Both the position numbers and the translations under genes were made by a program. Shown piece by piece: positions 1 to 7,898 of a DNA stretch of 64,000 nt. The first letter of the stretch is position 1. Every line of letters begins with the position of its first letter. The notes beneath the pieces were generated by a model that worked only from the letters and a program-made list of their open reading frames with translations, was not told the origin of the DNA and searched no databases. Source of the stretch: JBBRVW01 sp963784645 (GTDB lineage Bacteria; Actinomycetota; Actinomycetes; JACCUZ01); NCBI GenBank assembly GCA_963784645.1, contig CAWARY010000015.1, forward strand, positions 62,001-126,000, in the 5' to 3' direction.

Positions 1-198
1 CGAGCCGTCCGGCAGCGGGAAGTCCGCCGGGAAGGCCGAGGGGATCTCGGTGTCCTTCGCCTGGTCGATGCAGACCGGCGTCGGTGCACCGCTGGACCGC
101 AGCTGCTCTTCGGCCTTCTTGTCCTGCTCGCTCTCGCCGCCGCCGCAGCCCGTGAGGGCTGCGACGGTGACGAGGGCGAGCGCGGCGATTCCGCGCAC
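1..198 (-). CDS. Putative lipoprotein, cut off by the window start
   Basis: The first 66 codons of a minus-strand gene are visible. A GTG start at 198 is preceded by GGGGAG four bases upstream. The N-terminus is a short hydrophobic stretch ending in the lipobox LTGC, followed by glycines and a charged linker, so the mature protein should be lipid-anchored on the outer face of the membrane. The remainder (VCIDQAKDTEIPSAFP and on) matches no family I know. It starts 8 bases after the stop of the secreted propeller gene and is probably co-transcribed with it. Confidence 0.75.
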   Translation of the reverse strand, partial: MRGIAALALVTVAALTGCGGGESEQDKKAEEQLRSSGAPTPVCIDQAKDTEIPSAFPADFPLPDGS

Positions 199-206
199 CG
201 GCTCCC

Positions 207-2006
207 CTACTTCTTCGGCTTCTTGACGTGCTTGCCGGTCACGACGGCGTCGTAGGCTCCGTAGAGCGTGCTCCCCGAGCTCTGCCGCGCGATGGTCGCG
301 AGCGCGTCGAAGTTCTGCGCGCCGCCGCTCGCGCAGGCTGCGGTGCACCCGTCGGCGTACCCGACCAGGACCCGGCCCTGCTTGTCGACGGTCACGTCCA
401 TGAAGTCGAGCAGGTTCCGGTCGTTGCCGCAGGTGGTGCCGCCGGTGCAGATCGAGCCCTTCTGGACCGGGTCGCTCGGTGTGGCGTCGGTGGTGACCCA
501 GCTGACGCCGCCGTCGTAGGTCGCCGACACGTAGAGGTGCCACACGCCCTGGAAGCCGGGGTCCTGGTAGTTGCCACCGGTGGTGGTGCCGAGGAAGGCG
601 AAGGCCGCCCGGTTGGCGTCACCCGCGACCATCGCCGGGAAGACGATGTTCTTGACGCCGAGCTGGGCCCCCACGTCCTGGTTGTCCACCCAGGTCGCGC
701 CCTTGTCGTGCGACACCGCGATCCGGGCGGTGCCGTCGCTGTTCTGGTAGCCGAAGTACGCGGTGCCGTCACTCGCCAGCCCCACGCTCGGGTCGGAGTC
801 GCCCGGGGTGCTGGCCGGGACCTTCCGGATGGTCCACGAGGTGCCGTTGTCGGTGGAGACCGCGACACCCTGGTTGCCGCCGCAGCCCTTGTTCGGGACG
901 TAGACGGTGCCGTCAGGGGCGACCTTCACGTGGCCGTGCAGCCCGCCGCAGTCGAGCAGGCTGTACATCGGCACGGCCGGGCCGTACGTCGTCCCGCCGT
1001 CACGGCTCACGGCGCAGGACGCGTCGGCGATGTCCTGGGAGCAGTAGTAGACCGCGCGGTCCGAGGTGAGGCCGCCCACGCCGCCGGCCGAGAAGGAGCC
1101 ACCACCCAGCGTCTGGTGGTCGACACCGGAGTTGATGCCGGACCCGGTGGTCGGGTGCCACGTCTCGCCATCGTCGTCGGTGTAGCAGGTGAGCGCGGTC
1201 TTGCCGGCCAGCTGGGACTCGAAGGTGCGACCGCTCTCGTGGTCGGTGTAGAGGATCGGGTCGAGGCTGGTCGTGCTGCCCAGCGGGCAGCCAGTGGTAG
1301 CGGTCGCGCTCTTGTCCGCCCAGGTGACCGCACCCGTGCTGTCGAAGGTCGCCTTGAAGGTGGCGGTGTATGCCTGATACATGGCCGCGTTCGTCGCGAA
1401 GTTGACGCCGATCGACGGCTCCCCCGCGTCGTGCGCGCGCGTCAGCGAGTCAGGAGCGGCGTAGTTCCGGAACCCGGGCGCCGTGGCGGTGCTCGGTGCC
1501 GGGTTCGCCGGGTTGGTGACCAGCGTCGCGGTACCGGTGATGCTCTGGCCGAGCGGCGCGTAGGGCACGACCCGCACGGTGTAGTCCGTGGCGACCGCCG
1601 GGAGCAGCAGCGTCTCGGGGTCGCTCGAGGAGGCGGCGGAGCTGACGGTCGCGCCGGCAGCGTCCAGCACGTACACGTCGAAGTCGGCGGCCGCGACCGG
1701 CCAGGCGACCTCCACCCGGAGGCTGTGGCCTGCGTCGTACCCGGCCGGGACGTCGACGTGCAGGCGGTAGTCGTCGCACGGCGTGGCCGGGGTGTCGCAC
1801 ACCGGGTCACCGGCCGCACCGGTCACGTTGGGCACCGCGAAGGGCCCGGCCGTCCAGGTAGTGGTGGCGGCTGAGTCGCTCACCGTGCCGCCGGCCGGGG
1901 TGGCGGCCACGGCCGGGACCACCGCTGCGGCGGTCTCCACGGTGAGCAACGCGGCGGCCGTAATCGCTACCGCGCGTGACTTCATCTTGACGGTGTGCAA
2001 CTTCAC
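207..2006 (-). CDS. Secreted BNR/Asp-box beta-propeller protein
   Basis: About 599 residues. GTG at 2006 is preferred because AGGAGG (2013-2018) sits six bases upstream; the ATG at 1985 is a weaker choice. A signal peptide comes first (KSRAVAITAAALL...AVAA), then a domain at about 75-165 that looks like a bacterial pre-peptidase C-terminal beta-sandwich. A propeller follows with at least four Asp-box-like repeats (YTDDDGETW, SRDGGTTY, STDNGTSW, SHDKGATW). Asp boxes occur in sialidases and in many non-enzymatic propellers. I see no convincing arginine triad or FRIP motif, so sialidase activity is not supported. Likely an exported binding or scaffold protein of unknown ligand, in a unit with the downstream lipoprotein. 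Confidence 0.8.
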   Translation of the reverse strand: MKLHTVKMKSRAVAITAAALLTVETAAAVVPAVAATPAGGTVSDSAATTTWTAGPFAVPNVTGAAGDPVCDTPATPCDDYRLHVDVPAGYDAGHSLRVEVAWPVAAADFDVYVLDAAGATVSSAASSSDPETLLLPAVATDYTVRVVPYAPLGQSITGTATLVTNPANPAPSTATAPGFRNYAAPDSLTRAHDAGEPSIGVNFATNAAMYQAYTATFKATFDSTGAVTWADKSATATTGCPLGSTTSLDPILYTDHESGRTFESQLAGKTALTCYTDDDGETWHPTTGSGINSGVDHQTLGGGSFSAGGVGGLTSDRAVYYCSQDIADASCAVSRDGGTTYGPAVPMYSLLDCGGLHGHVKVAPDGTVYVPNKGCGGNQGVAVSTDNGTSWTIRKVPASTPGDSDPSVGLASDGTAYFGYQNSDGTARIAVSHDKGATWVDNQDVGAQLGVKNIVFPAMVAGDANRAAFAFLGTTTGGNYQDPGFQGVWHLYVSATYDGGVSWVTTDATPSDPVQKGSICTGGTTCGNDRNLLDFMDVTVDKQGRVLVGYADGCTAACASGGAQNFDALATIARQSSGSTLYGAYDAVVTGKHVKKPKK

Positions 2007-2125
2007 CCTGCGCCTCCTGGCACCTAGACCCGAGATCCCGGGGTGCCAACGAGGCGGGCAGGCGGGGGTCACGGTTCGATGTCGCGATTGCACGCTTTCG
2101 TTCCCCGACCGTCACAAGATCACTC

Positions 2126-2581
2126 CTAGCGGTCGGCCGCCCAGACCCGGCGCTCGGCCAGGGCGCCCTCCATCTCGCCGTAGAGCAGACCGTCCGGCTC
2201 GCGGGTGTACGGCACGAGCAGGACCAGCGCGGTGCCCTCCCGGAGCTCCAGCTCGACCCGGACCCCCGTGCGCTCCGGCCCGGCGACGGTGCCGGTCACG
2301 TCGGCGGCGAGCGCGATCGACCGGTACTCGTCGCGCCGCTGCTCGGTGCCGACGTGCAGCGACCCGAGCACCTCGTCGGTGCTCGGGCTGTCGCCGAGAC
2401 CCGGGTCGCCGTCCAGCAGCACCAGCTCACCCGACGTCGTGTAGGCGGCGCCGAAGGGGTAGAACCCGCCGTCGGCCACCAGCCGCCGGCCGGCCACCTC
2501 GAGCACCGTGCTGAGGAGGCTGTCCGCGTCCTCCTGCGCCTGGGGCGACGCGTCGTCCCGCCACGAGACCATCTGCAGCAC
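2126..2581 (-). CDS. Hypothetical protein, 151 aa
   Basis: A soluble acidic protein with no signal peptide and no membrane segment. It starts at GTG 2581 (GAGGGAAG just upstream) or at ATG 2572. Its sequence alternates beta-like stretches (FYPFGAAYTTSGELVLLDGD, VRVELELREGTALVLLVPYT). I do not recognise the family. It is transcribed away from the LanC-like gene, with only 49 bases between the two starts, so they may share a control region. Any functional link to LanC is inference only. Confidence 0.7.
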   Translation of the reverse strand: MLQMVSWRDDASPQAQEDADSLLSTVLEVAGRRLVADGGFYPFGAAYTTSGELVLLDGDPGLGDSPSTDEVLGSLHVGTEQRRDEYRSIALAADVTGTVAGPERTGVRVELELREGTALVLLVPYTREPDGLLYGEMEGALAERRVWAADR

Positions 2582-2630
2582 CTTCCCTCGGGTGGGCGTC
2601 CACCCTAGGCAGGCCCGCTAGCGTGCGGCC

Positions 2631-3962
2631 ATGGCCTCCGCCGCGACGTACCGGGAGCTGGCCGAAGATGCCTGGGGCTGGGTCCAGGCCCACGTGTGCG
2701 GTGACGACGGCCCGTGGCTGCCCGACGCGGTCGCCGACGGCTGGCAGGAGGCGGGACCGCCGGCGGACCGCGACTCCCTCTACGCGGGCATCGCCGGCCT
2801 GGCTCCGGTGCTGGCCGAGATCCGGCTGCACCGCACGCTCTCGGATACGGAGTCGGACCTCGCCGACCGGGTCGTGACCCGCCTGGCGGCCGCGGCAGCA
2901 GCGCGGGTCGAGCCCTCGCTCTACGACGGCCTGGCGGGCGACGCGACGGCGCTGCGGCTGCTGGCTCCCGGCACCGAGTCGGTCGCCCTGCAGCGGCTGG
3001 CCGACCTCAGGACGCCCGGTGGCTGGCCGAGCGCCAAGCCGGTGAAGGGCGGCTCCTGCCTGTCCGACGTCGTCGCGGGAGGCGCAGGGGTGGTGCTCAC
3101 GGCCGTCTGGACAGGCGGTGAGCGGGCCGACGCCATCGCCCGTGGCGGAGCCGAGGCGCTGCTGGCCGCCGCCGACCGCACGTCCGCCGGCCTGGACTGG
3201 GCGATGCTCCCGGGCACCGCGTCGCGGGGTCCGAACTTCTCGCACGGAACGGCCGGGGTCGCCACGGCCCTGGCGGTGGCCGGGGCCTCGCTCGGCCGGC
3301 CCGACCTGGTGGATGCAGCCGTGGCGGGCGCCCGGCACCTCCTCGCCGTGGGCTCGCTCGCCGACGACGGTTTCGTCGTCCCCCACACGATCCCGCCGAC
3401 CACGTCCCGTGTGGTGGAGCCGGTGACGTACACGTGGTGCCACGGCCCGGCCGGGACCTCGCAGCTGTTCGCGGCCCTGGCCCACGCCGGCGTGACCGAG
3501 GTGGCGGGCCACCGGGTCGACGACCTGCGGCGGCGCTGCCTGCACTCGGTCCTCACCTCGGGGCTGCCGAGGCGTCTCCGGCCCGGGTTCTGGGACAACG
3601 ACGGCCGCTGCTGCGGGACCGCCGGCGTGGGCGACGTCCTCCTCGACGCGGCGCAGGACGCCGCCGACCCGGACGAGGCAGCCGCCCTGCTCGCCGCGGC
3701 GGTCACCATGGCCGACGCCCTGGTGGAGCGCGCGGTGCGCGACGGGGACGGCGCGCGCTGGCAGTTCGTCGAGCACCGGCAGGACCCGCCGCTGCTGCCG
3801 CCCGGCACGTCCTGGATGCAGGGCGCCGCCGGCATCGCGGCGTACCTCTTCCGGCTGGCGCGGGTCCTGGACGGCGGGATCGGTGCGCTGGTCGTCGACC
3901 GGCCGGACGAGTGGTGGGCGGTGCCCGCGGCGGTCCGCACGGTGAGGACGGCCGACAGCTAG
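2631..3962 (+). CDS. Orphan LanC-like cyclase with CCG zinc motif
   Basis: 443 residues, the size of a stand-alone LanC (an alpha/alpha barrel with a zinc site that adds cysteine thiols to dehydroamino acids). Barrel motifs are present: LYDGLAGD (97-104), NFSHGTAG (202-209), TYTWCHGPAG (266-275), GRCCGTAGVGD (325-335) and SWMQGAAG (394-401). Zinc ligands would be Cys270 and Cys327 with Cys328 replacing the histidine of the usual C-H-G, giving a three-cysteine site as in ProcM-type LanM enzymes. No LanB, LanM, kinase-lyase, precursor peptide or transporter lies nearby, so the substrate is unknown. Its stop is 7 bases from the convergent dusB stop. Confidence 0.85.
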   Translation: MASAATYRELAEDAWGWVQAHVCGDDGPWLPDAVADGWQEAGPPADRDSLYAGIAGLAPVLAEIRLHRTLSDTESDLADRVVTRLAAAAAARVEPSLYDGLAGDATALRLLAPGTESVALQRLADLRTPGGWPSAKPVKGGSCLSDVVAGGAGVVLTAVWTGGERADAIARGGAEALLAAADRTSAGLDWAMLPGTASRGPNFSHGTAGVATALAVAGASLGRPDLVDAAVAGARHLLAVGSLADDGFVVPHTIPPTTSRVVEPVTYTWCHGPAGTSQLFAALAHAGVTEVAGHRVDDLRRRCLHSVLTSGLPRRLRPGFWDNDGRCCGTAGVGDVLLDAAQDAADPDEAAALLAAAVTMADALVERAVRDGDGARWQFVEHRQDPPLLPPGTSWMQGAAGIAAYLFRLARVLDGGIGALVVDRPDEWWAVPAAVRTVRTADS

Positions 3963-3969
3963 GTCCTGC

Positions 3970-5124
3970 TCAGCCGCCGGAGATCGACAGCTCGGCGTCG
4001 GCGTCGACCACGCCACCGGTCGGTGCATCCAGCCAGCCCTCGGGCAGCGCCACCCGGCGCGGCGAGCCGGCCCGGCCGCGCGGCGTGCCGACCGAGACGG
4101 GCGGGAACGGCTCGTCGGCGTCGACGCCGGCAAGCAGCTCGTCGAGCTCGGCCAGCGACGAGACCAGAGCCAGTCGGTGCCGGGTCTCGCCCCCGACGCC
4201 GAACCCCTTGAGGTACCAGGACACGTGCTTGCGGAACTCGCGGCAGCCCTTGTCCTCGCCGAGCCAGTCGGCCATCAGCCCGGCGTGCCGGCGCATGACG
4301 CCCCCGACCTCGCCGAGGGTGGGGTGCTCGTCGTCCGGCAGGCCGGCGAAGGCGCGGTCGAACGACCGGAACAGCCAGGGCCGCCCCAGGCACCCGCGGC
4401 CGACGACGACGCCGTCGCAACCGGTCTCGCGCATCATCCGCAACGCGTCGGCGGCCTCCCAGACGTCCCCGTTGCCCAGGACCGGCACGGAGGTCACCTG
4501 CTCCTTGAGCCGGGCGACGGCGTCCCAGTCGGCCTGCCCCGAGTAGGCCTGGGCGGCAGTGCGCCCGTGCAGCGCGACCGCCGTGATGCCCTCCTCCTCG
4601 GCGATCCGGCCGGCCTCGAGGTAGGTGAGGTGGTCGTCGTCGATGCCCTTGCGCATCTTCATCGTCACCGGCACCGGGCCGGCTGCGCGCACTGCAGCGC
4701 GGACGACGGCGCGCAGCAGGTCGCGCTTCCAGGGAAGCGCCGCCCCGCCACCCTTCCGGGTGACCTTCGGGACCGGGCAGCCGAAGTTGAGGTCGACGTG
4801 GTCGGCGCGGTCCTCGGCGACGATCATCGTGACCGCCTCGCTGACGACGCGCGGGTCGACGCCGTACAGCTGCAGGCTGCGTGGGTGCTCGTCCGGGCCG
4901 AACTCGATGAGGCGCATGGTCTCCGCGTCGCGCTCGACCAGCGCCCGGGTGGTGATCATCTCGCTGACGTAGAGCCCGCCGCCGTACTCACGGCAGAGCG
5001 TCCTGAACGGCTGGTTGGTGATGCCTGCCATCGGCGCGAGCACGACCGGCGGCCACACCGGGTACGGGCCGATCTGCAGCCCGCCGGTGGCGGGCGCCTC
5101 GGGGGTCGGCGGCGCGGTGGTCAC
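3970..5124 (-). CDS. dusB: tRNA-dihydrouridine synthase (DusB family)
   Basis: An FMN enzyme that reduces uridines in the tRNA D-loop to dihydrouridine with NADPH. The TIM barrel begins LAPMAGITNQPFR (about 30-42). The catalytic cysteine is in NFGCPVPKV (about 111), with MKMRKG (about 155), the HGRTAAQAYSG motif (about 185) and GNGDVW (about 216). At 384 residues it has a normal length. It lies 34 bases downstream of the PQQ-type dehydrogenase on the same strand and may be read through from it. In many actinobacteria dusB sits near glyS, as here on a wider scale. Confidence 0.93.
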   Translation of the reverse strand: MTTAPPTPEAPATGGLQIGPYPVWPPVVLAPMAGITNQPFRTLCREYGGGLYVSEMITTRALVERDAETMRLIEFGPDEHPRSLQLYGVDPRVVSEAVTMIVAEDRADHVDLNFGCPVPKVTRKGGGAALPWKRDLLRAVVRAAVRAAGPVPVTMKMRKGIDDDHLTYLEAGRIAEEEGITAVALHGRTAAQAYSGQADWDAVARLKEQVTSVPVLGNGDVWEAADALRMMRETGCDGVVVGRGCLGRPWLFRSFDRAFAGLPDDEHPTLGEVGGVMRRHAGLMADWLGEDKGCREFRKHVSWYLKGFGVGGETRHRLALVSSLAELDELLAGVDADEPFPPVSVGTPRGRAGSPRRVALPEGWLDAPTGGVVDADAELSISGG

Positions 5125-5158
5125 GGGTCCAGTGTCGCAAGCCGCTGACCTGGTGCGG

Positions 5159-6235
5159 TCAGGGCAGGGCGATGCGGATCACCTTGTCGTCACCCCTGTG
5201 CCTGGTTCCCCGGCCGTCACGGTTCGACGTCGTGATCCACAGCGAGCCGTCCGGTGCCGCCTTCACCTGACGGATCCGACCGAACCGGCCGGCGAGGTGC
5301 TTGCGCTTCGCGCCCGAGTCCGGGCCGCGGAGGCGCACCGAGAACAGGCACTCGCCGCGCAGCGCGCCCAGCCAGGCCCGGCCGTTCGCAACCGCCACCC
5401 CGGCCGGCGAGCACGTCGAGGTGGGCGACCACTCGGCCAGCGGGTCGCGGTAGCCGCCGGCACCGTCGGCGCCCTCGACGTACGGCCAGCCGTAGTTGGC
5501 CCCGCGCACGATCATGTTGAGCTCGTCGGTCTCCTTCTCGCCGAACTCGCTGGCCCACAGCGTGCCCCGCCGGTCGAAGGTGATGCCCTCGACGTTGCGG
5601 TGACCCATCGACCACACGAGGTTGCCGAACGGGTTGCCGGAGGGGACCCCGCCGGTGGCGGTCATCCGGAGCACCTTGCCACCGAGCGACGTCGTGCTCT
5701 GCGCCCGCGAGCTCACCTCGCCGTCACCGGTGCTCGCGTAGAGCAGGCCGTCGGGGCCGAACTCCAGCCCACCGCCGTTGTGGTGCAGGTTCATCGGGAT
5801 GCCGGCGAGCACGACCTCCCGCTTGCCCAGCCTGCCACCGGCGTACCTCATGCGCACGATCCGGTTGTCACTGCTGGTCGACAGGTAGGCGTAGACCAGC
5901 CGGTTCGACGCGAAGTCCGGGTGCAGGGCCAGCCCGAGCAACCCGCTCTCGCCGGCGCGGCCGACCTGGCTGAACGCATCGAGGTGGCCGACCCGGCGCC
6001 GGCCCCCGCCGCGCTTGACGACGTGCACGTCACCGGTGTCCCGCTCGCCGACCAGGGCGTTGCCGTTGGGCAGGAACGCCAGGCCCCACGGGACGCCCAG
6101 TCCCTTCGCGAGGGTGCGGTCGACGCGCGGTGCCGCCTCGGCGGGCCCGGCGGCAACGGCCCCGGCCGAGAGGGCGACACCGCCCGCGGTGGCGAGCCCG
6201 GCCTTGAGGAGGGTGCGTCGGTCGAAGCGGGTCAT
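5159..6235 (-). CDS. Tat-exported PQQ-type sugar (GSDH) dehydrogenase
   Basis: The 358-residue product starts with a twin-arginine signal (RRTLLKAGLATAGG), so it should be exported folded. The rest is a glucose/sorbosone-dehydrogenase six-bladed propeller: WGLAFLPNGNALVGERDTGD, GLLGLALHPDF, NLHHNGGGLEFGPDG and a calcium/PQQ-region YASTGDGE. Members oxidise aldose sugars with PQQ, but I see no PQQ biosynthesis genes here, so the cofactor would come from elsewhere. It begins 12 bases after the lysyl-oxidase-like gene, which suggests one transcript for two extracellular redox proteins. Confidence 0.88.
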   Translation of the reverse strand: MTRFDRRTLLKAGLATAGGVALSAGAVAAGPAEAAPRVDRTLAKGLGVPWGLAFLPNGNALVGERDTGDVHVVKRGGGRRRVGHLDAFSQVGRAGESGLLGLALHPDFASNRLVYAYLSTSSDNRIVRMRYAGGRLGKREVVLAGIPMNLHHNGGGLEFGPDGLLYASTGDGEVSSRAQSTTSLGGKVLRMTATGGVPSGNPFGNLVWSMGHRNVEGITFDRRGTLWASEFGEKETDELNMIVRGANYGWPYVEGADGAGGYRDPLAEWSPTSTCSPAGVAVANGRAWLGALRGECLFSVRLRGPDSGAKRKHLAGRFGRIRQVKAAPDGSLWITTSNRDGRGTRHRGDDKVIRIALP

Positions 6236-6247
6236 GTCGGGATCCTC

Positions 6248-7183
6248 TCAGCGGCAGCGTGCGGCCGGCTGCTTGACGACGGTGTTCCTCCGGATGCGCA
6301 GTGCCCGCACGGACGTGTTGTTGTCGTCGTCCGACTCGAGCAGCTGGTCGATCGGGTCGACCACCGTCTCGAGGCAGTACAGACCGTTCGCCAGGTCGGC
6401 GGGCAGGCGCAGGGCCTGGCCGGCGAGGAAGCTCTGGTAGACGTCCATCCAGCCGGCCGTGATGCCCTGCGGGCTCCTGCGCGAGCAGGCCGCGTAGGCC
6501 AGCGGATGCTCGATGCCGTCGTACCGCGTCGGCATCCGGGCCGTGTCGCGCAGGCAGAAGCTGACCTTGCGCCGCGCAGTCACGATCACGCGCCCCTCCT
6601 CGCGCGGGTCCAGCAGCGTGTACCGGGCGGACGCCTTGAAGTGCCAGTGGTGGTGCAGGGGGTGGTAGACCATGCAGCCGGCCCGGTTCCGCACGAAGGC
6701 GGTGTCCATCCTGGGGTTGAACCTGCCGTTGCCGTTCCCGTCGAGGTAGACGATCTGCGTCGAGTTGTGCTGGCCCTCGGGGCACGGCAGCAGCCTGTTG
6801 GGGCGCACCTCGATGGGTCCGTCGCCGATGTTCCCCAGCGACGAGCTGAACCGCAGCCGCCGGCCGTCGCGGCGCACCTGCACCGCCAGGTCGCCGGCCG
6901 GCAGCGCGACGAGGTCCGGCAGCAGCCGCGGGTCCGCAGTCGGAGTCGGGGTCGGTGTCGGGATCGGTGTCGGGGTCGTGTCTGTCGGCGTCGGGGTCGG
7001 GCTGACCGTGTCTGTCGGGGTCGGCGTAGCCGTCTCGGTCACGCCCGCCGGCCCGCGCGGCACCGCGACCGGCGCGCCCTGCGCCGGGATGGCCGCGACG
7101 AGCAGTCCGGCCACCACCACCGTGGCAGCGGCCGCGGCCACTCCCCCGCGCACGACGTTCGGCCGGAGCATGTGCGCACTCAC
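6248..7183 (-). CDS. Lysyl-oxidase-family secreted protein with Thr-Pro linker
   Basis: 311 residues. The start is GTG 7183 or ATG 7171. An N-terminal hydrophobic export or anchor segment (about 12-36) is followed by a Thr/Pro-rich linker (about 50-83) and a lysyl-oxidase domain. The copper-binding histidine cluster appears as HPLHHHWHFKASARYTLL (about 162-179). The C-terminal part carries NGLYCLETVVDP...LLESDDDNNTS, typical of bacterial LOX-like proteins. The tyrosine that would form the LTQ cofactor cannot be assigned by eye, so oxidase activity is probable but unproven. It is upstream of, and probably co-transcribed with, the PQQ-type dehydrogenase. Confidence 0.82.
   Translation of the reverse strand: MSAHMLRPNVVRGGVAAAAATVVVAGLLVAAIPAQGAPVAVPRGPAGVTETATPTPTDTVSPTPTPTDTTPTPIPTPTPTPTADPRLLPDLVALPAGDLAVQVRRDGRRLRFSSSLGNIGDGPIEVRPNRLLPCPEGQHNSTQIVYLDGNGNGRFNPRMDTAFVRNRAGCMVYHPLHHHWHFKASARYTLLDPREEGRVIVTARRKVSFCLRDTARMPTRYDGIEHPLAYAACSRRSPQGITAGWMDVYQSFLAGQALRLPADLANGLYCLETVVDPIDQLLESDDDNNTSVRALRIRRNTVVKQPAARCR
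6935..7040. repeat. Degenerate Thr-Pro codon repeat
   Basis: A short-period repeat inside the lysyl-oxidase-like gene. On the plus strand it reads as reiterated GTCGGGGTCGGTGTC-type hexamers, encoding about 15 Thr-Pro steps with occasional Ile, Asp and Ser. It forms the flexible spacer between the membrane segment and the enzyme domain. Such tracts can vary in copy number by slippage. Confidence 0.7.
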
Positions 7184-7285
7184 CCGCTTTGCCTGATCTG
7201 CGGCTTCTGGTCGCCGGACCCTAACAAGCGAGCGTGTCGACGAACGGCGGGGCGCGCCGGGCTTCCACGTCCTGGGACCCGACCG

Positions 7286-7891
7286 TTACAGCCAGCCCCG
7301 CTCCTCGGCGATCAGCACCGCCTCGGCGCGGGTCCGGGCACCTGTCTTGCCCATCGCCGACGACAGGTAGTTGCGGACCGTGCCCTCGCCGAGGACCAGC
7401 AGCCGGGCGATGTCAGCGACGGTCCCGCCGGACCTCGCAGCGACCAGGACGTCGCGCTCGCGACCGGTCAGAGGGGACTCACCGGTCGCCAGGGTCTCGG
7501 CAGCCAGCGCGGGGTCGACGACGCGAAGGCCCTGGTGCACCCGCCGGATGGCGTCCGCCAGCTGCTCGGCCGGGGCGTCCTTGACGAGGAAGCCGGACGC
7601 GCCCGCCTCCATCGCGCGTCGCAGATAGCCGGGCCGGCCGAACGTCGTCACGACGAGCACCCGGCAGCCGGGCAGCGCCTCCCGCAGCGCCGCGGTCGCG
7701 GCGATGCCGTCCAAGCCAGGCATCTCGATGTCGAGGACGGCGACGTCGGGCCGCACCTCCCGCGCCCTGGGCACGACCTGGTCGCCGCGCTCGACCTCGG
7801 CGACCACCTCGAGGTCGCCCTCCAGCGACAGCAGCGCGGCCAGCGCGCCCCGGACGAGCCCCTGGTCGTCCGCCAGCAGCAGCCGGATCAT
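7286..7891 (-). CDS. LuxR/NarL-type response regulator (DesR-like)
   Basis: 201 residues from ATG 7891, which begins MIRLLLADDQ, the canonical receiver start. The phosphoacceptor is Asp54 in VLDIEMPG; the conserved Thr and Lys lie in VVTTF and FLVKDA. The C-terminal LuxR helix-turn-helix spans about 137-190 (LTGRERDVL...GEGTVRNYLSSAMGKTG). The start is 7 bases after the stop of the sensor kinase gene, so the two are one operon. Relatives (DesR, LiaR) answer membrane or cell-envelope stress; the target promoters cannot be seen here. Confidence 0.9.
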   Translation of the reverse strand: MIRLLLADDQGLVRGALAALLSLEGDLEVVAEVERGDQVVPRAREVRPDVAVLDIEMPGLDGIAATAALREALPGCRVLVVTTFGRPGYLRRAMEAGASGFLVKDAPAEQLADAIRRVHQGLRVVDPALAAETLATGESPLTGRERDVLVAARSGGTVADIARLLVLGEGTVRNYLSSAMGKTGARTRAEAVLIAEERGWL

Positions 7892-7898
7892 CGGGTCG

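Noticed and set aside
207..2006. Sialidase
   Set aside because: Asp boxes are present but the arginine triad and FRIP motif are not; Asp boxes alone do not show the activity.
2126..3962. A lanthipeptide biosynthetic cluster
   Set aside because: Only a cyclase-like gene is present; no precursor, dehydratase, protease or transporter can be found on either side.
6935..7040. CRISPR-like or minisatellite array
   Set aside because: The repeat is a coding Thr-Pro tract with a six-base period and no spacers.
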